NCBI GenBank assembly: GCA_900540705.1
Contig: UQGR01000041.1
Coordinates: 1-15,316, forward strand
Origin: an uncultured Mollicutes bacterium
Lineage (GTDB): Bacteria > Bacillota_I > Bacilli_A > Acholeplasmatales > Anaeroplasmataceae
DNA: 15,316 bases
Direction: 5' to 3'
Shown here: piece by piece, positions 1-6,021 of the stretch
Position numbering within the stretch: position 1 is the stretch's first letter
Layout of the letters: every line of letters begins with the position of its first letter
The notes under the pieces: model-generated
The model's input: the letters and a program-made list of their open reading frames with translations, nothing else
What the model was told of the DNA's origin: nothing
Database searches by the model: none
Position numbers and translations under genes: made by a program

Positions 1-1
1 A

Positions 2-577
2 GAGCGTCCAGCTCTTCAAAGAAAGGGAACTACCATTCTTCCTGGAGATACGGGAGATATCTTAATCAGCTTAAATTCAGAGCTGAATATCCCATTTATA
101 AAAGAATTTGTATCCTTTTTTGCGGGAGGACATGCCGCTATGGTGTTAGGTGATTATCAGGACTACCTCGGTAAAGCGGATGTAAATAAAACGCTAGAGT
201 CTACGGGAATGAATCCAGGATTGAATTTATCTACGATGCTTTCTAAACAGTATTGGTCTACAAATCACCCTTATAAAGAAGTCATTGGTTTACGGGTAAG
301 AACGACCGAGGCTGAACGAAAAAGAGTTTTGGCATCAGCTATGGCCCTAGAGGGAGATCCCTATAATTACTCCTTTTTGTTTGATACTAAGAACAAAGCC
401 TATTGTAGTGATTTAATTAATAAAGCTTACCAGTCTATTGGTGTTGATTTAAACAAGGATGGCTTTACCACATCGGTATATGACCTGCTTGTCAGCAAGG
501 AAACCTATATATCCTACTATCATTTTTATGATGGGGATGGAGTTAAACATATTTATTATCTAGATGTACAGGAATAG
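2..577 (+). CDS. Circularly permuted papain/NlpC-P60-like hydrolase (YiiX/YaeF type), 5' partial
   Basis: The frame is open from the left edge, so the start lies outside the window. The ATG at 140 is internal: the 46 residues before it belong to the same domain. Visible residues 18-23 read GDILIS and 42-47 read GGHAAM, giving the expected catalytic His (residue 44). YCSDLINKAY follows about 90 residues later with the catalytic Cys at residue 135 (404-406). His before Cys, together with the GDI and YCS motifs, is the pattern of the permuted YiiX/YaeF papain-like family, whose members act on amide or ester bonds in cell-wall peptides or lipids. The substrate here cannot be told, and any signal peptide would be outside the window. 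Only 11 bp separate it from dnaX, so the two are probably co-transcribed, which is an unusual partner for dnaX. Confidence 0.72.
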   Translation, partial: ERPALQRKGTTILPGDTGDILISLNSELNIPFIKEFVSFFAGGHAAMVLGDYQDYLGKADVNKTLESTGMNPGLNLSTMLSKQYWSTNHPYKEVIGLRVRTTEAERKRVLASAMALEGDPYNYSFLFDTKNKAYCSDLINKAYQSIGVDLNKDGFTTSVYDLLVSKETYISYYHFYDGDGVKHIYYLDVQE

Positions 578-588
578 GAGGGAATGCT

Positions 589-2358
589 ATGGCGTATGTA
601 GCCTTATATCGTGCTTACCGTCCTCAGAAATTTGGGGATGTTGTAGGACAGCAGCATATCATTAAAACTCTACAAAATGCGATAAAACTAAATAAGGTGG
701 CACATGCCTACTTATTCTGTGGACCAAGAGGAACAGGAAAAACGACGTTAGCTAAAATCATGGCTAAGGCCTTAAATTGTGAGCATGGTCCAACGATAGA
801 GCCCTGTGATTCTTGTGCCATCTGTCAAGGAATTCAAAAAGGAACTGTGCCTGACGTTGTAGAAATAGATGCAGCCTCCAACAATGGAGCGGATGATATA
901 CGAGCTTTGAGAGATAGTGTGAAATATCTTCCTTCTGTTGGTAAATATAAGGTCTATATCATCGATGAGGTGCATATGCTTTCCAATGCTGCCTTTAATG
1001 CATTATTAAAAACATTAGAGGAACCACCAGCTCATGTGATTTTTATACTAGCTACAACGGAGCCCTATAAACTTCCGAATACCATATTATCTCGGTGTCA
1101 GCGCTTTGATTTTCAATCTCTTTCTATGGAGGACATCCTAAAGCGTCTTAAGATTGTTGCCGAGGCAGAAGGAATTTCAATGACAGACGAAGCCTTTAGT
1201 CAGATTGCCTCCTCAGCAGAGGGAGGAATGAGAGATGCCTTATCTTTATTTGATCAAACCATTTCCTTCAGTGTAAATGAAAAAATCACATTGAATGATG
1301 TTCTTGCAGTCAGTGGAAACATTTCCTATATGGATATTGTAAAGTTATTGGATTCCTGTCTATCGGGGAACGGGACAGAGGCCTTAAAACAGGTGGATGG
1401 AATTTTAAGAGAAGGAAAAGAAGTTCCAAGAATTATCAATGATATCATTATGTTTTTGAGAGATACCCTTCTTTTTAAAAATAATGCAATATTAGATGAT
1501 CGTATTGAATTTCATCAACAGGATTTTATTACCTTTGCTAAAAGAATTGGGAAAAATGTAATCTATGAATGGTTGAACCATTTGAATGAAACGAATAACA
1601 ATATGCGGTTTTCCAATCAAAAGCGAGCTTATTTAGAATTGGCTATTTTGAAGATGAGTGATATTAAGTTGACTGAAGAGGTGAGTCTGTTAGACAGAAT
1701 TGAACAGCTAGAACACACCCTTCATCTATTATCAGAGGCGAAACCAGAGCCTGTAAAGGCTGAGCCTATTCAAATTCAGCTACCTACAAGAGAGGAGCTA
1801 GAACAGCTAGACCAGAAGCCAAAGGAGCCTCAACCGGAACCACCAAAGGAAATTGTACCAGTAGCTTCCGATGAGGTACAAATTGAAGAGGTGGAGGCTG
1901 TTTTAAATAGTGCTTCTAAGACTAGAAAACTGGCATTACAGGATATTTGGAAAAAGATGGAAGCTGATTTTTCGGGTGTTTTTATCGCTCAAATTTTGGC
2001 GGCTGGAGAGCTTGTGGCCGTCAATGAGCATCAGTTCATCGTCGTGTTGAATGACTTAGGTTTTTGTAATCGTCTTATGCGTTATGAAAATTTTATGAAG
2101 ATTATTGAAATCTTAGATGGCTATGACTCAGGAATAACGGATTATATCTGTTTGCCAAAAGGAATTTGGAATAAGATTAAAAAGGATTATTTGGCAAAAT
2201 ACAAGGACACCCCAATTGTTCAGCTAGAAAAAATAAAAATAGGAGTTCTAAAAAGGAAGGAACCCGAAGGGAAAAACCAACCTTCCCCAGATGAACAACA
2301 GCTCAATCAAATTTATGAGCTAATTGATAAAGATAAAATAGAAATTATGGAGGAATAA
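589..2358 (+). CDS. dnaX: DNA polymerase III subunit gamma/tau
   Basis: This is the ATPase of the replicative clamp loader, 589 residues, a usual length for Firmicutes. The AAA+ core shows Walker A GPRGTGKT (45-52), a zinc module with Cys64, Cys73, Cys76 and Cys79, Walker B ending IIDEVH (about 124-129), sensor 1 ATTEP (about 155-159) and the SRC arginine-finger motif (168-170). The opening MAYVALYRAYRPQKF is typical of the family. A Pro/Glu-rich linker lies at about 385-425. It is followed by a tau-type C-terminal region that in this family contacts polymerase and helicase. The ribosome site AGGAGGGAA lies just before the ATG. I saw no clear A-AAA-AAG slippery heptamer with a downstream stem, so a separate frameshifted gamma product is not supported. 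ybaB starts 3 bp after the stop. Confidence 0.97.
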   Translation: MAYVALYRAYRPQKFGDVVGQQHIIKTLQNAIKLNKVAHAYLFCGPRGTGKTTLAKIMAKALNCEHGPTIEPCDSCAICQGIQKGTVPDVVEIDAASNNGADDIRALRDSVKYLPSVGKYKVYIIDEVHMLSNAAFNALLKTLEEPPAHVIFILATTEPYKLPNTILSRCQRFDFQSLSMEDILKRLKIVAEAEGISMTDEAFSQIASSAEGGMRDALSLFDQTISFSVNEKITLNDVLAVSGNISYMDIVKLLDSCLSGNGTEALKQVDGILREGKEVPRIINDIIMFLRDTLLFKNNAILDDRIEFHQQDFITFAKRIGKNVIYEWLNHLNETNNNMRFSNQKRAYLELAILKMSDIKLTEEVSLLDRIEQLEHTLHLLSEAKPEPVKAEPIQIQLPTREELEQLDQKPKEPQPEPPKEIVPVASDEVQIEEVEAVLNSASKTRKLALQDIWKKMEADFSGVFIAQILAAGELVAVNEHQFIVVLNDLGFCNRLMRYENFMKIIEILDGYDSGITDYICLPKGIWNKIKKDYLAKYKDTPIVQLEKIKIGVLKRKEPEGKNQPSPDEQQLNQIYELIDKDKIEIMEE

Positions 2359-2361
2359 ATT

Positions 2362-2664
2362 ATGAATCAGCAGGCTATGATGCGTTTAAAGAAAATGCAA
2401 AAACAAATGATGGAGGCTCAGGAAAAGCTGGAATCCACCGTATTTACAGGAACTGCCGGAGGCGGTATGGTTACTGTTGAGGTAAAGGGTACACATGAAG
2501 TGGTATCCGTAAAAATTGATCCAGATGCGTTAGAATCTAAAGATGATATTGAGATGATAGAGGATACTTTAGTTGCTGCCTTAAATGATGCCAACAAGAA
2601 AATAGAAGCTGAATCTCAAAAGGCTTTAGGTGGCTTTGGCGGCGGATTTGGTGGCTTGTTCTAA
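2362..2664 (+). CDS. ybaB: YbaB/EbfC family nucleoid-associated protein
   Basis: A 100-residue protein of the YbaB/EbfC family, small dimeric DNA-binding proteins that coat the nucleoid. The N-terminal helix is rich in Met, Lys and Gln (KKMQKQMMEAQEKLE, residues 10-24). It is followed by the family core GTAGGGMVTVEVKGTHEV (30-47), then KIDPDAL, and a C-terminal Gly-rich tail ending GGFGGGFGGLF. The gene sits between dnaX and recR, its standard neighbours in Bacillota and many other bacteria, and is often linked to RecR-related repair. A strong ribosome site (TGGAGGAAT) overlaps the end of dnaX. Its stop TAA shares its last base with the recR ATG (TAATG at 2662-2666), which indicates translational coupling. 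Confidence 0.95.
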   Translation: MNQQAMMRLKKMQKQMMEAQEKLESTVFTGTAGGGMVTVEVKGTHEVVSVKIDPDALESKDDIEMIEDTLVAALNDANKKIEAESQKALGGFGGGFGGLF

Positions 2665-3266
2665 TGCTAAAATATCCTAAGGCATTACAATCCTTGATAG
2701 AGGATTTTTCTAGATTGCCATCCGTAGGAAAAAAGACGGCCGAGCGATATGCACTATATGTTTATACTAGAATGCCAGAGGAGATGGCAAAGGAATTTTC
2801 AGAACATCTTCAGGCTGTCAAGCATGACATTCATATCTGTAAAAGCTGTGGTAATATTGCAGAAGATGAGCAATGTGAAATTTGTAAGGATTCCTCTAGA
2901 AACCATAGGCAGGTTTTAGTAGTAGAGACGGTTAAGGATCTCTATACGATTGAAAATGTCAATGAATATCAAGGAATCTATCATGTTCTCAATGGAGCAA
3001 TCAGTTTCTCTAAGGGAATCGGCATTCAGGATTTGAATATCACTTCCTTAATAGAGCTAGTTCAAACTGGAACCATAGAAGAGGTTATATTAGCCACCAA
3101 TGCGACTCTAGAAGGAGAAACTACTGCGAGATATATCAAAGAGTTGTTGGCAGATTCTCCTGTTAAAATAACAAGGATAGCTCATGGTTTGCCAGTAGGT
3201 GGCGAAATGGCTTATGCCGATGAAATGACGCTTCTAAAGGCCATGGAAGGGCGAAGAGAATATTAA
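2664..3266 (+). CDS. recR: Recombination mediator protein RecR
   Basis: RecR works with RecO, and with RecF at gaps, to load RecA on SSB-covered single-stranded DNA during recombinational repair. The protein has 200 residues, the usual family length. In order it shows an N-terminal helix-hairpin-helix region (about 8-28, with LPSVGKKTAER), a C4 zinc finger (Cys59, Cys62, Cys71, Cys74), and a Toprim domain from about 83 (VLVVE) that includes ATNATLEGETTA (144-155). The conserved C-terminal stretch GLPVGGEMAYADEMTL closes it. All key residues are present. It overlaps ybaB by one base and is followed 34 bp later by a BofA-like gene, the same order as around Bacillus recR. Confidence 0.97.
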   Translation: MLKYPKALQSLIEDFSRLPSVGKKTAERYALYVYTRMPEEMAKEFSEHLQAVKHDIHICKSCGNIAEDEQCEICKDSSRNHRQVLVVETVKDLYTIENVNEYQGIYHVLNGAISFSKGIGIQDLNITSLIELVQTGTIEEVILATNATLEGETTARYIKELLADSPVKITRIAHGLPVGGEMAYADEMTLLKAMEGRREY

Positions 3267-3275
3267 AAGAAATTT

Positions 3276-3293
3276 CCACATATAATTATGTGG
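3276..3293 (+). promoter_or_regulatory. Hairpin overlapping the ribosome site of the BofA-like gene
   Basis: CCACATA (3276-3282) and TATGTGG (3287-3293) form a perfect 7-bp stem with a TAAT loop in the recR to BofA-like gap. The only plausible Shine-Dalgarno, GGTGAT (3292-3297), shares its two G residues with the stem and ends 3 nt before the ATG at 3301. Folding would therefore reduce initiation. The pairing is visible in the sequence; the regulatory role is inferred. Confidence 0.4.
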
Positions 3294-3300
3294 TGATTTT

Positions 3301-3483
3301 ATGTTAAAGACGCTCAAATATGTAGTAAAATCTGTAGTTATAGGAGTTGCCTCTGTATTACTATTTAATTTAGTTGGACAATTCTTTAATGTGACACTCC
3401 CCTTTAATCTTTTATCCATTGCCTTAATTGGATTTTTTAGATTACCAGGCTTTTTAGTTTTATTAATTGTTTTAATTTTGTAG
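3301..3483 (+). CDS. BofA family small membrane protein
   Basis: A 60-residue, almost wholly hydrophobic protein with two membrane segments (about 9-27 and 37-59). The C-terminal half, LPFNLLSIALIGFFRLPG, fits the BofA pattern of a Pro-Asn turn, a small-residue helix and a (G/R)-(I/L)-P-G motif. In spore formers BofA inhibits SpoIVFB, the protease that activates sigma-K, and its gene lies just downstream of recR. That order is seen here and strengthens the assignment. The protein is shorter than Bacillus BofA (about 87 residues) and the window shows no other sporulation gene, so its role may differ. The ribosome site is weak and partly within a hairpin (3276-3293). The stop is 8 bp before the next ATG. 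Confidence 0.68.
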   Translation: MLKTLKYVVKSVVIGVASVLLFNLVGQFFNVTLPFNLLSIALIGFFRLPGFLVLLIVLIL

Positions 3484-3491
3484 GTATAGTT

Positions 3492-3860
3492 ATGAAAGTT
3501 TCCTTTTTAAGTATGGATGATCAAAAAAATAAAGTATATTTTGTGGCAGATGCCTCCTTTAAGGAGAATGTGCTTTCCTTTGTGGACAAGTCTTGTGAAC
3601 ATACCCAGATTACTATGACATTAGAGGAAGATAGAATCACTTTAGCTCGGACAGGCCTTGTGCAAATGGAGATGGCCTTTGAGCTTGAGCATTTCACTCC
3701 TGGAGCCTATCAAAATGAAGAGGGACTAAAGTTTACCTTTGAAATTTTTTGTAAAAGGTTATCTATTCAGAAAAAAAGAATTATTATTCAGTATGATATG
3801 CTGTTAGACCAGCAGATACTTAGTAGTCATACTCTTTCTGTGACAATTTTAGACAAATAA
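3492..3860 (+). CDS. DUF1934 (YwiB-like) beta-barrel protein
   Basis: A 122-residue cytosolic protein with no signal peptide or membrane segment and alternating beta-strand character. From about residue 40 to the end it follows the DUF1934/YwiB layout: a central strand with R-x-G (ITLARTGLVQMEMAFE, 49-64), a Y-containing turn, a strand ending in TFEI, then SIQKKRIIIQYDMLL and a final strand SSHTLSVTILDK. The family is calycin-like and has no proven function. Its gene is often found near rpoE and argS in Bacillota, and rpoE is the next gene here. The N-terminal part is less conserved in appearance. The ribosome site is poor, so translation is probably coupled to the preceding small gene. The family call rests on pattern recognition only. 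Confidence 0.66.
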   Translation: MKVSFLSMDDQKNKVYFVADASFKENVLSFVDKSCEHTQITMTLEEDRITLARTGLVQMEMAFELEHFTPGAYQNEEGLKFTFEIFCKRLSIQKKRIIIQYDMLLDQQILSSHTLSVTILDK

Positions 3861-3953
3861 ATTTAAAAAAAGGGTATATTATATTAAATAAAAGTAAAAA
3901 TAAAGCTTATTTTAAGGAGAAACACTTAAAATTATTGTTACTTTTAAATGTTT

Positions 3954-3995
3954 ACACTTGATAAATCTTTAAAACTTTAGTAAAATATCAAGTGT
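3954..3995 (+). promoter_or_regulatory. rpoE promoter embedded in a perfect 10-bp inverted repeat
   Basis: TTGATA (3958-3963) and TAAAAT (3981-3986) are separated by 17 bp and make a good sigma-A type promoter, with a start expected near 3993. ACACTTGATA (3954-3963) and TATCAAGTGT (3986-3995) are exact reverse complements, so one arm covers the -35 and the other runs from the end of the -10 to the start site. This may be an operator. In read-through RNA the same arms would form a stem followed by TTTTAT, possibly a weak terminator for the upstream operon. The preceding stretch 3861-3953 is very AT-rich and holds no gene or clear terminator. Confidence 0.6.
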
Positions 3996-4016
3996 TTTAT
4001 AGTGGAGGAATTTTAA

Positions 4017-4565
4017 ATGGAAAATATTTCGCAGATGTCATTATTAGAAGTGGCAGTATACTTGATGGAACAAAAAAAAGTTAAACAATCCATTAGAGAC
4101 TTAATCAAAGAGGTTTTAGAGGTTAAGGGATTAGATGATCCAGATGGACATTATGCTACTCAATTATATATTGACATTACTACTAGTTCGAAATTTGTAT
4201 ATATGGGCGATGAAGAATGGGATTTAAAAAGTCGCCAGTCCTTGGATGAATATGACAAGGATGGCTCAGCCTTCAACTCTAAGGAAGTTGAAATTGAGGA
4301 AGAGGTTGTCGAGGAAGAAGAGTTGGATGATACTCTTGATGAAGAAGACGATGAGTATGAGGATGACGAATACGAGGACGAAGAAGATGAAGAGGACGAT
4401 GATACTCTTGATGAAGAAGACGACGAGTATGAGGATGACGAATACGAAGAGGATGATGACGCTATCATTGATGGTGAATTGACGGAGCGTTACTCTGAGG
4501 ACGACTTCAATGAGGATAAGTATAATGACCTTATGGATGATTATGAGGACATGTACGAAGAATAA
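4017..4565 (+). CDS. rpoE: DNA-directed RNA polymerase subunit delta
   Basis: The delta subunit binds core RNA polymerase in Bacilli-type Firmicutes, lowers non-specific RNA and DNA binding, and speeds polymerase recycling. The N-terminal HARE-HTH domain (about 1-75) shows MSLLEVAVYLMEQKKVKQSI, then a YIDITTSSKF segment and the MGDEEWDLKS signature (58-67). From residue 92 onward the tail is almost entirely Asp, Glu, Tyr and Asp-Thr-Leu repeats, as expected for the disordered polyanionic domain. Residues 104-120 recur at 128-144 through a 72-bp DNA duplication. The length of 182 is within the family range. The ribosome site is GGAGGAA (4004-4010). The gene has its own promoter and terminator and is monocistronic. 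Confidence 0.95.
   Translation: MENISQMSLLEVAVYLMEQKKVKQSIRDLIKEVLEVKGLDDPDGHYATQLYIDITTSSKFVYMGDEEWDLKSRQSLDEYDKDGSAFNSKEVEIEEEVVEEEELDDTLDEEDDEYEDDEYEDEEDEEDDDTLDEEDDEYEDDEYEEDDDAIIDGELTERYSEDDFNEDKYNDLMDDYEDMYEE
4326..4447 (+). repeat. 72-bp tandem duplication in the acidic tail of rpoE
   Basis: The 50 bases at 4326-4375 recur at 4398-4447 with a single difference (GAT versus GAC, both Asp). The period is 72 bp (24 codons), so the frame is kept. Near identity at synonymous sites indicates a recent slippage or unequal-crossing event rather than convergent codon choice. Confidence 0.85.
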
Positions 4566-4580
4566 TTAAATTTAAGAGAT

Positions 4581-4613
4581 AAGCATATTCCGCAAGGGGA
4601 TATGCTTTTTTGT
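4581..4613 (+). terminator. Intrinsic terminator of rpoE
   Basis: AAGCATATTCC (4581-4591) pairs with GGGATATGCTT (4597-4607), with one G-T wobble, around the loop GCAAG. A T-rich run (TTTTTTGTTTT) follows directly. It lies 15 bp after the rpoE stop. Confidence 0.88.
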
Positions 4614-4652
4614 TTTACAAAACTTTTACATATTATTAATGTTAACTTAATA
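4614..4652 (+). promoter_or_regulatory. Four 11-bp-spaced hexamers: PhoP/OmpR-type operator of the 4698-8099 operon
   Basis: TTTACA (4614-4619), TTTACA (4625-4630), TTAATG (4636-4641) and TTAATA (4647-4652) begin exactly 11 bp apart with 5-bp spacers. They match the TT(A/T/C)A(C/T)A direct-repeat layout known for Bacillus PhoP, an OmpR-family activator. Taking the TATAAT at 4662-4667 with a start near 4674, the array spans about -60 to -22, the usual position for this type of activator. The operon encodes an OmpR-family regulator, so self-control is the simplest reading. No binding is proven. Confidence 0.5.
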
Positions 4653-4693
4653 TTCCTCCTTTATAATGCTATTGAATTTAAAAAGGAGGAATA
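4651..4693 (+). promoter_or_regulatory. -10 box and ribosome-site inverted repeat ahead of the small membrane protein gene
   Basis: TATAAT (4662-4667) is a perfect -10, but no acceptable -35 lies 16-18 bp upstream. This fits an activator-dependent promoter. TATTCCTCCTTT (4651-4662) is the exact reverse complement of AAAGGAGGAATA (4682-4693), which contains the Shine-Dalgarno of the gene at 4698. RNA started upstream, for example rpoE read-through, could bury the ribosome site. RNA started near 4674 would lack the left arm. Confidence 0.55.
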
Positions 4694-4697
4694 AAAT

Positions 4698-5045
4698 ATG
4701 AATCAACAGAAACAACAATATTTAGAAAAAATTATTGAAAGATATCAAACAAAGGAAGAAGGGAAACTAGAGGAGCTTAAAAAACTAGATAAAAAGGTGA
4801 AAAAGCCAACTGTAATATTTGCTTATGTCTTTGGTAGTATTAGTACTCTAGTTTTAGGCTTTGGAATGTGTGTGGCCATGGAGGTTATATTGCCAGGAAT
4901 GATGTGGTTAGGTATCATCATCGGAGTTATAGGTATTTTACTATGTGTAGTGAATTATTTCATTTATAAAAAAATATTACAATATAGAAAGAACAAGTAT
5001 TCTTCTCAGATATTAAACTTAAGCCAAGAGCTTTTAAATGAGTAG
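4698..5045 (+). CDS. Small two-helix membrane protein A, paralogue of the protein at 7710-8099
   Basis: A 115-residue protein. It has a charged, coiled-coil-like N-terminal helix (about 3-35), two membrane segments (about 38-62 and 67-90) and a basic C-terminal helix. The core reads LKKLDKKVKKP, then LGFGMCVAMEV, ILPG, GIIIGVIGILL and a final KKILQYRKNKYSSQILNLSQ. The same order of motifs, including LD-x-K, GxG, ILPG and K-x-K-x3-QIL-x-L, appears in the protein at the other end of the operon. Similar small proteins seem to exist in other Clostridia and Bacilli, but I know of no assigned function. The strong site AAGGAGG lies 8 nt before the ATG. It is the first gene of the sensor operon, and by position an accessory of the kinase is plausible; that is inference. 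Confidence 0.7.
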   Translation: MNQQKQQYLEKIIERYQTKEEGKLEELKKLDKKVKKPTVIFAYVFGSISTLVLGFGMCVAMEVILPGMMWLGIIIGVIGILLCVVNYFIYKKILQYRKNKYSSQILNLSQELLNE

Positions 5046-5073
5046 TCTGAGAAGATAGCTAGGGAGGAATCAT

Positions 5074-6021
5074 ATGAAGCAATGGATTTTAAAGTATAAA
5101 CATTTATCCTTTGAACAAAAGACTATATTTTATACGAGGTTTTCCATTGCTTGGAATGGGATTCTTAGTGTAGCTAAAGGAATATTAAGTATTTATAGTC
5201 TTGCCTTTCTTCCAGCGGCTATTGTCAATTTGTGTATTATGCTATCCAAATTAGAATGCTTATTTGGGATAACCAGAAGGGATAAGCAATCCTTTCGTTT
5301 TAGAAATATAAAGGTATCTATTTTTCTTACCTTAGCTGGAATACAATACACGGGATATATGTCTAGATATCTATTTGGGTATGAGGGTAGAAGCTATTCT
5401 ATGATTTTAGGAGTTATGATAGCCTTTATGTCCTTTTTAGAATTTGGAATAGCTATAAAGGGTTGTTTTAACGCGTATGGAAAAGGGCATTATTATCGAA
5501 ATATTAAGCTCATCAGCTTATGCTCCGCAATGACCGCCATTGCGTTAACTGAACTAGCTATTATGTCTTTTTCCTCTAAAGAGGCTCATAATGAATTAGA
5601 TGGATTGCTAGGAATCATCGTAGGAATTATTATGATACTCATTGGCATTTATATATTTTTTGCCCCTAGGATTAGCATTGTAGATCGCAAGCATAACTCC
5701 TATAAAGCGATGGATGCTTCTCAATTTACTTGTGAGGAGTTTACAATCCAGCTTACGCATAGTAAGCTTTATGGAAACTATGTGTATCATGCTAAATTAG
5801 AAGATGAGATAATCGATGGAGTTATACTTAAAGAAAAATCTCCAATCTTCAACTGGCCTATTTGGATAAAAATTGGTATAATTATTTTATCAGAAATATT
5901 GATATTTCCGTATGCGGTTGGAGCTTTGATATTTCACTTTAAGGATGCTAGCATTATAAAAAAGCTAGATGGGATTATGCAAGATAAACAGTGTCTAAAG
6001 CTAGAGGAGGTTGCAGAATGA
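5074..6021 (+). CDS. Multi-spanning membrane protein of unknown family in a two-component operon
   Basis: I do not recognise a family. The 315-residue product has about seven hydrophobic segments (near 24-40, 44-60, 79-101, 108-130, 145-166, 178-197 and 263-288). Between the last two is a polar stretch of about 65 residues (198-262) rich in Lys, Asp and Tyr. There is no Walker motif, protease motif or transporter signature that I can name, and no cleavable signal peptide. The ribosome site GGGAGGAAT precedes the ATG. Its stop overlaps the regulator start (ATGA, 6018-6021), so the two are translationally coupled. Tight linkage to a kinase with almost no outer loop suggests a sensing or transport partner; this is inferred from context only. 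Confidence 0.65.
   Translation: MKQWILKYKHLSFEQKTIFYTRFSIAWNGILSVAKGILSIYSLAFLPAAIVNLCIMLSKLECLFGITRRDKQSFRFRNIKVSIFLTLAGIQYTGYMSRYLFGYEGRSYSMILGVMIAFMSFLEFGIAIKGCFNAYGKGHYYRNIKLISLCSAMTAIALTELAIMSFSSKEAHNELDGLLGIIVGIIMILIGIYIFFAPRISIVDRKHNSYKAMDASQFTCEEFTIQLTHSKLYGNYVYHAKLEDEIIDGVILKEKSPIFNWPIWIKIGIIILSEILIFPYAVGALIFHFKDASIIKKLDGIMQDKQCLKLEEVAE

Noticed and set aside
140..577. A 145-residue protein starting at ATG 140
   Set aside because: The frame is open to base 2, and the catalytic His and the GDILIS motif lie before this ATG, so it is internal to a longer gene.
589..2358. Programmed frameshift in dnaX giving a gamma product
   Set aside because: No A-AAA-AAG type heptamer with an internal Shine-Dalgarno and downstream stem was found at the expected place.
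3234..3419. Minus-strand 61-residue frame opposite the recR/BofA-like junction
   Set aside because: It overlaps two better supported genes on the other strand, and I saw no ribosome site or family pattern.
4160..4468. Minus-strand open frame encoding a Ser-rich protein inside rpoE
   Set aside because: It is the reverse complement of GAT/GAA/GAC repeats in the acidic tail. Low complexity alone keeps the frame open, and no ribosome site was seen.
4246..4482. Second plus-strand frame in rpoE encoding a Met/Lys/Arg-rich peptide
   Set aside because: A frame-shifted reading of the acidic repeats with no start signals.
5074..6021. Cation diffusion facilitator
   Set aside because: One segment (HNELDGLLGIIVG) faintly recalls that family, but the expected metal-binding His/Asp pairs in two helices are not present.
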